Source: Cyanoderma ruficeps (lineage: Eukaryota; Chordata; Aves; Passeriformes; Timaliidae). Taken from it: a stretch of 64,000 bases of DNA. The position numbers were made by a program, and so were the translations under genes. The notes under the pieces are model-generated. The model had not been told where the DNA came from. It searched no databases and saw only the letters and a list, made by a program, of their open reading frames with translations. Positions within the stretch are counted from its first letter, which is position 1. Each line of letters opens with the position of its first letter. This document shows, piece after piece, positions 35,108-45,800 of the stretch. The DNA is taken from the NCBI GenBank assembly GCA_008694505.1, contig VZDJ01000219.1, positions 2,685,759 to 2,749,758 of the forward strand, written 5' to 3'.

Positions 35108-36599
35108 GTCAGTTTAGGGGAATGCGCTGAGATACTGGCAGTGGAGCCAAACCCAAATCATCCTGCAGCATGAAAGCCCAGTTGACCCAGGAACAGTGAG
35201 AAAGGGAATATTCTCCACAAATGCAGTGACTGGCAAAAGATCAAACTTCTCTGTGAAGGAGCTCTGCCTTCAAGGTACAGAACAGGAATGGGGTAAGAAA
35301 CCAAAACTACAGGTCATCTGAAAAAAGCTCTTCCCAAGAATAATGACAGAATGATTTTCCATACATCTCACAGGAGCTCAGTTTGCACTGAATGCGCTGT
35401 CAGAGCCAAACATCATCCTTTCAGTTGCAGTTCCATGTCTAAAAATGGTATCTCTACAGCCTTTGTGGAAGCTCTGAGCCATCACAATTGATAGAGGGAA
35501 AAGGACAGGTGAGATGTCCCGCTCCTTTCTTCTGCCTGATTCACGAGATGGACAGAGAAAGGAGAGACTAAGTCCCGGATTTTAGTCCTAGAGGCCGTAC
35601 CTGACAGTCAAACCACCCAGCTTCACATGAGTGTCCCAACTATTTCATCTTCCTAAGTATGTCAATGTATGAGGTAGAAATAAATATTTTTTCCTCCACA
35701 GCACTGATTTGACTATTGGAAAATCAGCTCCTACTAATATGACATTAGGACTAATATGACTAATATGACAAACCTGGTTCATTAAACCTTTTTACCAGTC
35801 AATTTCAAGAACCACTTTTCAAGTGATTTGAAAGTAAGTAAACTTTTCTTTGGTAGAGTTTGTTTCCATAAGTCAAAAACACTACAAAAAAAAATAAAAA
35901 ATTGTGTTCAGAGTCCTTAAGAAGAGTTTTCCAACTGTGAAGTCAAGTACTTTTGATTAAAATGGTATCTGGAGCAAAGTTAAATAATACTTCTGGGGTT
36001 AAACACTGCAGTTACTAAGCAGAGCGACCAGGAAAAAAGCCAAGTCTGGCTGATTTCCCCAAATGCATCACTCTGACCATCTGTGAGAGAGGTAATGTTC
36101 TCTTAAGAGAAGAAACAATTATCGAAAAATAGGTTGTGGGATTGTCTTGATACTTATTTTGTTGTTGTTCAATTAACTCTTCATTTATGGTCTTCCCAAA
36201 GCACAAATACCCCCTGATGAACCTGAATGCTGCTGGTTCTGTTAATCCATGAGGGTTTTTTCTGATGTGAGCACGCACACAGTGCAATAGGTGAAGCTCC
36301 TCTAACAGACTGTGGTTACATGTTGTGCATCTTTTTACCCCACAGTGTTTTGTCAGCTTTGTAACCAGAGCCCTGGTGGCAAGTTTTTTAGGAGCAGAGA
36401 ATTGCACACCCAGTGATGTCATTCATGCCTCTGTTCATGGCCATGCGTGCCTGCAGCTGCCTCGCTTGTGCAAATTGAAAAAGGAAATGCTCCTTCAGAA
36501 AAAAGCCCTCAAAACCCAAGGGGCTGCTGATTGTCTGTAAACCTGGCCTTGCACCTCTGGGACGCTGTTGCAGGAAGCAGAAGCACACCTACTGATATT

Positions 36600-36990
36600 A
36601 AGCAGAGTGTCTATTGTGTTTGCTATTATGGGATGCAGAAAGGCTGATTTCAGTTACTCCCTGCGTTATTTCTGGGGTCATAAATCACTGATCCTGAATG
36701 GCAGAGGCTTATTACTTCCCAACTGCTCTCATCTGCTGGTGTGCCCATGGGGACGTGTCTCATCCCTAAAGCAGTCCTAATTTGCAAGGATCACTGAATA
36801 GACTTGGAGTTGGCCTGGCCGCTGAGCACAGAGCTGTAGGAACGCACCACTGAGGCTCCATTCTCTCACAAGTCATTCTATCATTAACGCAATAAAAGAT
36901 GTTAAAGGAATTTTGAGCAAATCGTACCATCTTTTTGCTTCTCAGCTCAGATCTGAGCTTCCTGCTCCATGTGATCTCGTTCACGCAGCA
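36600..36990. promoter_or_regulatory. candidate conserved non-coding block
   Basis: High-complexity sequence with GGTCATAAATCACTG near 36676-36690 and CATTAACGCAATAAAAGATG near 36883-36902 (HOX/CDX-like cores), plus several retained CpG (CTGCGTTATT, GGGGACGTGT, AACGCACC). Overlapping short frames are unremarkable. Motif evidence only. Confidence 0.28.
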
Positions 36991-38658
36991 TTTTCAGGGG
37001 CAAGCCAGAAATAATTTTCTAATTTTTTCTCAAAAAAAGTCCAAAACATGGTGGCTTTAAAAATTCTCAAAGCTGCACGAGCTTATCTGTCTCCACTCAG
37101 GCACACTTCTGTTGCCCTTTAGCACCACACACAATGTTATGATTAGTTTATCTCTCTCCACATACTACGGCACAGTTACTCTAAAATAACTTTAGAAAAA
37201 AGAGAACATACTTATTCAAATATATTTTTGCGATGATGCAGAATGCTACAAAGAGAGCAAGGACTAGAGAATTAAGCACATGAATCTAAGCATTATTTCT
37301 AATGCAGACAGCAGAAGACACAATTGCACAGCCTGAGGCTCAAATATTATTATCCTCTGAGATATAGACATTAAAAGTAATTGCCAGGAAAATTGTGCTT
37401 CATCAATTACTTAAAATACATTGGAGTTGAACACTTGCTATTTCTTCTAGGGAAACTACAAAGAAAAAGATATTTGTAGAGCATCTTTGCTTTTTCCTGC
37501 TCTTGTTCAGGGTTTGGGGGTTTTTTGGATACTCATTGGTAAATTACAATTTGAACACTGACATTTTGTTAGATTATTTTCAAATGCTTTCTTCATTTTC
37601 CCTTTATCTATGTCTCTGTGTTGCACTACAAATGATCAGAAATAACCAACCTTGTTCACAGATTAGATGTAAAAATATAATTTAAATGATAGTCCATAAT
37701 TGCAAAAAATTACTATGTGTTGAAGTTTTGACACTCATCATGTTTGAATTCCACCAGGTGAATTCTGAATCGTGAATTCCCAAAATTCACATTATTGTGC
37801 ATGGGATGGCTTGTCAGCTATGATGTAGTCACTAATCACCAAATTCATTGATAGAAGTTAGTTATAATGACTGCAGGGAAATGAGATTAACTTGTTGGAT
37901 GCATATAAGAGTACTCTAAAAACTCTGGTTAAGTATCTTTATGATACATTCCCTGAATGAAATGGGAAGATATTTAATTCCCTTTACCCACTGCAATCTT
38001 TTCCTTTTATTACTAATTATTTATACATATCCCTAAATGCCAAAAAGTCTGAGAAAATCATTTGGACATTTAGAACCAACAGAGAGTCTGGGAATAACAA
38101 ATAACTTTCAACAAGGGATAGGTCAATTAACTTGTTTTGAGGAAAAAAAAAAACAACCTCCCACTGAAATTTGAAATTGAATCATGTAATGTCCTGGATT
38201 CAAACTTTATATTAAGTCAGGCAAGAATAAAGAAAAAAAAGGGTTTTCACTCATATTAAAAAAACCACTTTCTTTCCTTTTTTGGGCACACTTGAACTGC
38301 AGTCTCTTGAGACACTTGCCTGACCCAAAGCCGAACAACTGCCAAGATAGTGACACAGAACAGCGTGGATAAAAGGGATTGAACATAAAAAGACTGACTC
38401 AAAACAACCATGAAATGGAAGCATTTTTGCTTTTACTGTCATAAAATAACTCTTATTTCGTAAAGCACCTCAAGAGATGGTGACAGGAGAGGGAAGGAGG
38501 GCAGCAGCTCACATGGGTTTGTGCCCCCACCTCCCCAGCAGTAAAGAGAAGCACAGGCGGTGGCAGTGCCCGACACAGCAGAGACTTGAGGAGTTATAAA
38601 TGCCAAGACTTCGGCAAAACCAAAGTGAAGGCAATTAAGTGAAACTTCCAGGTCAAAA

Positions 38659-38669
38659 CCCCCCCCCCC
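38659..38669. repeat. C11 homopolymer
   Basis: Eleven C followed by a C/T-rich stretch. Simple sequence with G-quadruplex-like potential on -. Confidence 0.9.
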
Positions 38670-40709
38670 ACCTCCCTTTTCCCTCCCCTGCCAGCTCCTG
38701 TAGAATTAAAGTGTTGGGATTTTTCTCCAGTCTTCCTTCCCTCCTCTGAAATTCAGGGTAGTCTGCACATACAAAATTAATATTCATTATACTGCTAATT
38801 TACCATGATACAATTTTTGAGGAAGCTGTTAGAGAAAACTTCTCTGTAACTTAAAATACATTGTCCCCGAAACCTTTGCTCACACGTACAGATTCCTTTA
38901 TCATTTCCAGTTTGTGCTACCTCTGATTTTACCTACTGCATCTAAATTTCATTCCTATTCTACTAGAGTATCTGGTCTTCCACACATTACACCCATAATG
39001 AGGACTGTATAAAGCTCTTTTGATGAGAACTGATCTATAAGCAATACAATAGATTAATTGATCTTACAGTTCTTACCCATTTCTTTATTTGCACAGTTTT
39101 ACCCGGTAAATTTCAGCTGTTATCAATATTTTTTTACTATGAACTTATAATAAAAATCTGTTAGCCTCCTTGAACACATTTTGTAATATTTTCTCCTTGT
39201 ATTTATTCTGCAAATTCATAAGCTGTAATGTTTCCTTCTGCAGTGGCATGAAGCTGGCATTTTTAACCAGAGTGGGATTAAATTTTCTGTGTGATCATAA
39301 AGCATGAAAGCTTTACCACACAAGACAGTCCCCTGCGACCTCAGCTACAGAAATGGAATAACTTTAAGCATGCTCTTCCCAAGAATCTCCTCTCTGCTCC
39401 CCTTCAGGTCCCTTCTCTTTTAGATTTATTAATAATGCCAACTACTTTACACCTTGCTGGATCATTATTTGGTTCTCTGAATGTTGATGATGTTGCAAAG
39501 GTAACAGAAAAAAATCAAAGCAACCCTAAAAATTCAGAAGTTTGATTTGAACCACTGTAGGCATAACAAAAGCAGCTTTAAAGTTAGATCACAGTGATGA
39601 GGAGTTTTTTTAGAAGAAGAGAAACATTAACCTTTTATTATTTCTCACAGCACTCAACTCATACAAAAAGTATGCAAAAAGTCTAAATATTTTCCCATCT
39701 ACATTTCCATCATTATTTCGCCCTACCTAATATTTCAGTTTTATTTTATCTTTTAAATCAGAGGTACTAAGCCACTTTTGGCATCTTCTGAAACCCAGAC
39801 CTAGAATTTATGCCCCAACTTACCACGTTATTTCATTTATCACAAGCTAAACCAACTATGGTCCCGATGCACTTGCAACATCCCCTGTGCTCCAGACATC
39901 CAGTTCTCTTGGAACTCTCCCATCCTCCCTAATTATTTTGTTCTCATGATGCTGAAGGAAGGTAAAATTTCATTGCTTCCCAAACTCTAACATGATAATC
40001 TCATAGGAGTATACAGCCCAGCATTAGAGGAGGATCACCCAAAAAAAGAGTAGACAATTAAGAAATTAAGAGGCTGGCATTTTTTGTAAAACCCAGGAGT
40101 TCCAGTTACTGTAAAGTAATAACTAATTCTGGTTTGTAAGAGAAAAAAATAAAATAAAAGCAGCATATCCTACCTGCAACTCTTTTGGCATCACCAGTCT
40201 AAAAAGGTACAGAATGTGGTGTATTATAATAATAATTAAAGTCTTAGACAAGGAACAGAAGTGGATGGGATTGCACACCACAATCTTGATATGGTACACT
40301 TAACCCTTACTACTAAAAACACAGCTGAGCAGCACAAAGGGCAACAACTTTTTTGGTGAAACATCACAAATATTTAGTTCTTACAAGTGGAGGGAAGGAA
40401 GGAAATGCTATTGTGTTTCTGTGGTTCTTCAACAATTAAAAACTTTCCATAGAAACTCACAGAAGTGTTAGTAATAATAGATTAAGCATGTCCAATATTG
40501 TCAGCAGAGCAGATTTTGATTTTATGCAAAACTTGGAGAAACTGTGTTCTGACCACATGACTCCTTCCATGCAGTGTGTGGGATAATGAGCTGCACTTTG
40601 TGTGGATTCCTGGGTTATTTTTGCTTCATGTTTTCTCCATGTGAGAAAGGGCTATTTGAAATTATTCTCTGCATGTACAGAGTTCATATAAAATTTAGAT
40701 CTACAACAG

Positions 40710-40740
40710 AAAAAAAAAAAAGTGAAAAAAAATAGAAAGA
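40710..40740. repeat. A-rich low-complexity tract
   Basis: An A12 run, GTG, then a further A-run. Simple sequence. Confidence 0.85.
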
Positions 40741-41660
40741 AATTTGTCCCCAAACATTGGTAAGGATCTCAATAAGCAATCTACCAATCCAACCAAGTAA
40801 CAGAAGTTTTAGGGGTGCTAAGTAATTAAACATGAGAGTGCAATAATTATTTTCTTGTTTCCAATGGCCCAGGTGTGCTCTCTGGGTGCCTGCAGGACTT
40901 CCCAGCAGTGCTCTCCTGAAAGCAGCAGAGTCCTACTCCTGCAGGCAGGTGTCAGGTGCCCACCTGCCCCCTCCTTGCCCGGTGCTGCAGTGGGACATGC
41001 GGCACTAGAATCGAGTGGGCAGGCACAGACTGAGGCACAAATGAGCACAAGAGAAGTTAAAGGAGAGAGAGCTATTGAAAGATAAACACATGATAATTAT
41101 TTTACTGCCTCCGTCCTGTCAGAACACATTTGGTTTTATATATCCATAAAGCAGACTTCTGCCCTCAGAACGGCTCTGTTGTGAGAGATTAGGATCTGCC
41201 AACTAAATTTTAAAGTGTGCTGTGGTTTAAGCTGGCAGGCAGACAGAGCCCCGCAGAGCCGTTCACTCCCTTCCTGCAGTGAGAAGGGGAGAGAATCAGG
41301 AAAAAGGTAAAACTTGTGGGTCAAGATAAAGATGGTTTAGCAGGCCAGAAGAGGAAGGGAAAACAGTAATAATGATAAAATAATATGCAAACCAAATGAT
41401 GCACAATGGGATTGCTCACCACCCTCTGGGTGATGCCCTGATCACCACCCCTGGCCAGCTCTCCCCAGTTTTAGTGTCCAGCAGGACACTGTGGGAGATG
41501 TCTGGAACATCCCTGGGGTGAGCTGAGGGCAGCTGTCCCAGCTCCCTGTGCTGCTCCCTGCCAGGGCAGCAGGGGAAGCCGAGGAGTCCCTGGCTGTGCA
41601 AGCACTGCCCAGCAGCAGCTCCAACACCCTTGTGTTATCTCCCAGGAAATCCAGAGCACA

Positions 41661-41664
41661 GCCC
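41661..41664. repeat. left target-site duplication of LTR copy B
   Basis: GCCC, repeated at 41967-41970. It lies within the older LTR. Confidence 0.75.
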
Positions 41665-41966
41665 TGTGTAGCCCTGGTTCCATGCCTGAGGTGTTTTGGT
41701 TTTCTGAAATTCTTTTCCCAAGGAATTTTCTGTAAACAGGAGAAATGTTTGTAACTATAACTTTGTTATTCATTCCTTTTCCTAGGAGGGACTTCTTGAT
41801 GTCCCTCTGGTCTCACCAATGGGATTGAAGAGGTTTGCCTTTGTTTCACCAATCAAATTGGTCTGTGTAAAATAATACAAAAGGAAGAAACATCCCAAAA
41901 ATAAAGGAGTCATTTTCAGCCTTCTGAATCTCGGAGTCTGTGTCATTGTGGTGTAAAACAGCGTCA
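41665..41966 (+). mobile_element. solo LTR of an endogenous retrovirus, copy B, nested
   Basis: It starts TGTGTAGCCCTGGTTCC and ends ...AACAGCGTCA (TG...CA, 302 bp). It is flanked by the direct repeat GCCC at 41661-41664 and 41967-41970 (5 bp if the ambiguous A is counted). It is about 89% identical by eye to copy A at 16815-17114, over the full length and with the same ends. The poly(A) signal AATAAA is kept at 41900-41905, but the TATA box position reads TACAAAAG at 41876-41883, so the promoter is probably weakened. It sits inside the older ERVL-type LTR, whose sequence continues on both sides, which proves the order of insertion. No internal viral sequence remains. Confidence 0.88.
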
Positions 41967-41970
41967 GCCC
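41967..41970. repeat. right target-site duplication of LTR copy B
   Basis: GCCC, matching 41661-41664. The older LTR resumes directly after it. Confidence 0.75.
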
Positions 41971-42239
41971 TGCACCAGCTACCAGGGAGGAAATTAACAC
42001 CAACCCAGCTGAACAGAACAATGAATAGCCAATAAACCTTGTTTTGAAATAATTAAAAATCAATTACTATCATTTTTTTAAAAGACCAGATACAAACAAC
42101 GATAAGCCCAAAGGCTTTAAGCAACTTATTTGCCACGGGCAAAAGATCTCAGAGAAGCAATTCCAACATCTATGTAAGAGCATGACAACAGATAAGAACA
42201 TCCATTCTGGATTATTTTTCCCCTTGTTTTAATTGTCAC

Positions 42240-42480
42240 TTTAATGCAAATACTCCCCAAATCAACCAGTGTACTGAATTATCAACGTGATAATATATTC
42301 AAATATTTGACATTTACATTAATTGGAGATAATGAAGAAAATATTTTTGTCGTTCATTGGACGAGACTAAATGGGCTGGAAATTCAAATGAATAAAACAT
42401 CATTATAACATCCACTGTACACCTGTTCACAGCTCTATTAACAGCTTGATGTTTTTATTAGGTGCATGCACAGCAGTACA
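42240..42480. promoter_or_regulatory. candidate conserved non-coding element
   Basis: A perfect octamer ATGCAAAT (POU) lies at 42244-42251. A perfect inverted repeat ATTATCA-ACG-TGATAAT is at 42278-42294, and ACATTAATTGG and GATAATGAAG follow near 42313-42335. The CpG in GTCGTTCATTGGACGAGAC near 42349-42367 are retained in AT-rich DNA. Such packing of homeodomain and POU sites is typical of developmental enhancers. Function is inferred. Confidence 0.38.
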
Positions 42481-42599
42481 AGGACAAATGACCATTTTCA
42501 CACTCACAGGAGAGAAGTAAGAACCCAGAGCTCAGTGTGTGGGGTCGCTTACAGCACAGAGCTCTGACAAGTGCTTAACTAGACCCAAAATGCCTCCAC

Positions 42600-42850
42600 T
42601 TAGTCTTGACTTCTAATTTTATAAATTATTTACACTTTAGTAGGTGCAAAGCTAGTGGAAAATGCCTTTTCTGGCAGCTTGATTGACAGGATAATTATAC
42701 TGTGGTTTTGTTTTTAGCACTGTTATGCAGAATCATAATGCTATAAAAAAATATGAATGCTACGAGCTTTTAACTTTGACAAGGTCATTCTGAAGCCTAC
42801 CAAACAGATGTCATGAAAAGCTGCTGCTGTCATTAGCCAGGTCCTGTGAG
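42600..42850. promoter_or_regulatory. candidate enhancer with PBX-MEIS decamer
   Basis: TGATTGACAG at 42680-42689 is an exact match to the PBX-MEIS/PREP composite site. It is followed directly by GATAATTAT and then a RUNX consensus TGTGGTTT at 42701-42708. ATTATTTACAC (forkhead-like) lies near 42624 and a CTGTCATTAGCC stretch near 42827-42838. The segment is free of repeats. Motif presence is direct; enhancer activity and target gene are unknown. Confidence 0.4.
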
Positions 42851-45800
42851 TACTGCTGCACCTCTCCAGTTATATTTTAGGGAGACTAAATATTTTTTTG
42901 GGTATAAATTTTAAGATGGAACTTTTAAACCAAAACAATCAGAAGAATACAGATATTTATTTTTTCTCATTATTTCTTTTGAGGAAGTGCCTAGAAACTC
43001 TAGCAACAGGTGACATTACTCTGAGTGAAGCTCTGTATTTCAGTCAATTAATGCCTTGCAGGAATTTTTATAGACTTTCAGCTACAAACCAGCACAATTT
43101 AATAGAAATGAGACAGGCCTACAGAATTTATCTTTTAAAATACATTTGATCTATGGTTTATGAGGATTCCCAATTATTACAGGCTCTAGTGAGAGATGAA
43201 TGAATACACTCACACGAGTTAAATCACACTGCAGCCTTGTGTCCATGGCTTTATTCATCCCTGTCACTATTCATCCCTGCCAGCTACAACCTTGATTAGC
43301 ATTTAAACATTCAGAAGATTGGGTTAAGATATTGAATAAGAAATTGTAACAAATCTGGCAAAAATTAGTGTCACCTGAGGCCCAAACCACCCTGCTGTGA
43401 AGCCATGGTGTATACATAACACTCTGGGAGCCAACAGGTTGAACCTACTTTTTAGGCTACAAAGAAGTGAATAGATTTAAGTTGCACATCTATAAAGACA
43501 GGATTCTAATAATGGAATTAAGACGTTATAAAAGCATAAAGAACATGGGCAAGGTCTCAGAGCATGGGAAAGAGAAATGGCTGCAGGTATCAGGTGACCA
43601 TACATAATACATTTCCCTGCTCATTTGGTCTTGCAGCTTCTCCTCATGCAGCAGTCCAGGACAGGACAACAACAAAGTCCATGCACTGCTGCCCTTTTTG
43701 CTTGATTCTGGATCTATGCCCACAGACATACCTGCAGTAACATCTGATTAAAACCAAATACTCTGCACAGAATCTCCCTGCTCTAATGAATGACCAAAAG
43801 AGCAGGAGCCTCACAAAGATACAACACCAAACTGTGCTGGAGCAACCAGGATCATTCTTTATTTATCTATGGGCATTCCTGTTCAGTTTTTTCTCTTTGT
43901 TAAGAAAGATTATCATTTCCTATCCTGACTGATGTTTTCACAGGAGCTTGGTATCTATTCTCAGCCTGTTAGTTTCCTTCTCTTTTTTTATTCCTTCCCT
44001 TCTCCTGCTCCTTTACATATCTACTCACACACATTATAGATAAAACCATGCTCATAATAAAACCTCTACAAGAATATCATGTCAGGAGTGTTAGTGAAAA
44101 AGAGGAACAGATAGATTCTACTTTAGGATATCTTATTTCTCATTATGTCTAAACAGTTCTTCCTATCCACTTCTTCTCATATTATCATTATATTATCTTT
44201 CAGAAACACTGCAGGCAAAGTACATGAAGGAATGAATACACAAGTGATATGGGGAGAACTCAGTTATCAATTTGGGCTTCCCTCTTGTCTTGTTACAAGG
44301 AGCTGTCTGTAGCAGGCTTGAATGAACGATGGCTCAGCAGTGCTTCTCTTAAGTCATTTACTGTAAGGTAAGATGTTTAAAAAGTGACCTCTTTTATTAT
44401 CAGATATGCAGAAAAGCCCCATTTCTACCCTGCTGTGACAGGAGATCCCACGTCTCACTCTCATGCTGCAGTCTGTTAAAGGTAAATATGACAGATCACA
44501 TGGAGGCTTCCAAAACTAATTCATGACTATTTGGCTTCATCTGCTTTGACAGAGAAGCCAACTCCAGTAGTAAACACAAAAGGAATCTCAGACAGCAGAT
44601 ATACTGTGCCTATGCAGAGTATTTTCAGGTAGAAAAATATTGTTGAAAATAGTTGTGATAAATTCAGAAGGAACAATATATGGGCAGAAATATTATTTCT
44701 CATCTTGAAAGCAAACGTGGAAGGCAATGTGCCTAATACCAATACATTAGAATAAATGCTACTTGCTATGGTAAATAAATTATTGTAAATCTTTTGAGAA
44801 TAACCATGAAGAAAGGTACATACTATGTTGTTGTTATTAAACACTTAATTTAAGGCAGTCTTGAATAAAGCCCCTGCTCAACCCTTTGTCTTTGCTAATT
44901 CTCAAGAGCAGATCAAAGTCTTCTTTACTTGGAAGAGTGTACACCTTCCTTCATTAGGAATACACAATTTAGTGATTAATTTAGTGCAGAGATGGAAGGA
45001 TAAGCTTTGTCCCGACATGGTGCATTCTTTAGAAGTCTTTCCAGCAAATCCCAGAAAAATGCAAAACTGCAACGATTTTATTTCTGACCTGAAGTTTAAC
45101 CTCAAAGAGAATTTGCACAAGCCATTCTTAGTTTATTGGTGCACCTACATTACACTACTAATAGCACACCCATGAACTAAACCTGACTAAAAGTAAAGGA
45201 TGCAGAAAACTTCAAATTCTTAAATTTTTTTTCCCTTCATTGTTTCTCACAGAATTTCTCATATAACCATTTTTTTTTTCTCCATGCAAGATGTGGGTCA
45301 ATATAAGGGTACCAAAAAATCCCTCAAGTTTTAAATTTACCATGTTTTATACAGTAGAAAACTCCTACCCTTTCCATCTGCCTGACTGCTGATGCAATGC
45401 CTTAAATCTTGTCCAAACTGGGAAGCAGGCCTTATTTTCCCTTCAGAATAAGTTGCTTTTACCTGAGAGAAAGTGAACCCTGTGTATCACAATAGAACTG
45501 AAGGTCAGGAGGTTATTCAGCTTGCTGTGGCAAGGAGTGTTGATCTAAATCACAACTGCCTGCTCAGCACTGCTCACACAACAGGAAGAAGTGGAAGGGA
45601 GGTTGCACAAAGCCAGTATCAGGTTACTTCTGTCTCAGACTTTGATATAATTTTCCTACCCCTACAGCTTTGTTTCCTTTATGATTTTAATGAACTGAAC
45701 TGCCAAGGGAAGAAAAAATAAAGAATGCTAAGGAAGGGCTTAGGTGTCTGCCAGCAGGTGTATGGAGGACATCACCTTATTCCAAATAATAGTCTAATTG

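Larger units (their letters stand above)
32915..36599. other. non-coding stretch with one long but unsupported frame
   Basis: AT-rich unique DNA with simple tracts at 34171-34196 and 35093-35107 and three copies of CTAATATGAC at 35733-35769. A 135-codon - strand frame at 36015-36422 is among the longest in the window. Its product has no motif or family resemblance that I know, so I do not call it a gene. Confidence 0.5.
36991..41217. other. non-coding stretch, nothing recognised
   Basis: AT-rich unique sequence. It contains three GAATTC hexamers at an exact 14-bp spacing (37746, 37760, 37774), a C11 run at 38659-38669 and an A-rich tract at 40710-40740. No gene supported. Confidence 0.55.
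41218..42020 (-). mobile_element. avian ERVL-type LTR, interrupted by a younger LTR
   Basis: After removing the insertion at 41665-41966 and one copy of its 4-bp duplication, about 497 bp remain that follow a very common bird LTR from end to end. On - it begins TGTTCTGTTCAGCTGGGTTG (42020 leftward, the diverged start of the familiar 'TGTCCTGGTTTCAGCTGGG' LTR). It runs through the 'gttaatttcctccctggtagctgg' part near 41972-41998, the 'ataacacaaggg' and 'agcagt/gcttgcacag' parts near 41592-41640, the 'atctttatcttgacccacaag' part near 41316-41335, and ends ...CTTAAACCACAGCA at 41218. Left flank AAGTG and right flank ATGAA do not match, so no clean duplication is visible. Many substitutions show an old insertion. 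The ERVL assignment is from memory of the family and the subfamily is unresolved. Confidence 0.8.

Noticed and set aside
36015..36422. 135-codon - strand open frame
   Set aside because: The composition is mildly protein-like, but there is no motif, splice context or homologue that I recognise. Frames of this length are expected by chance in 64 kb.
43190..43280. Possible LTR 3' end (antisense AATAAAG near 43251)
   Set aside because: No TG...CA ends, TATA box or flanking direct repeat could be found.
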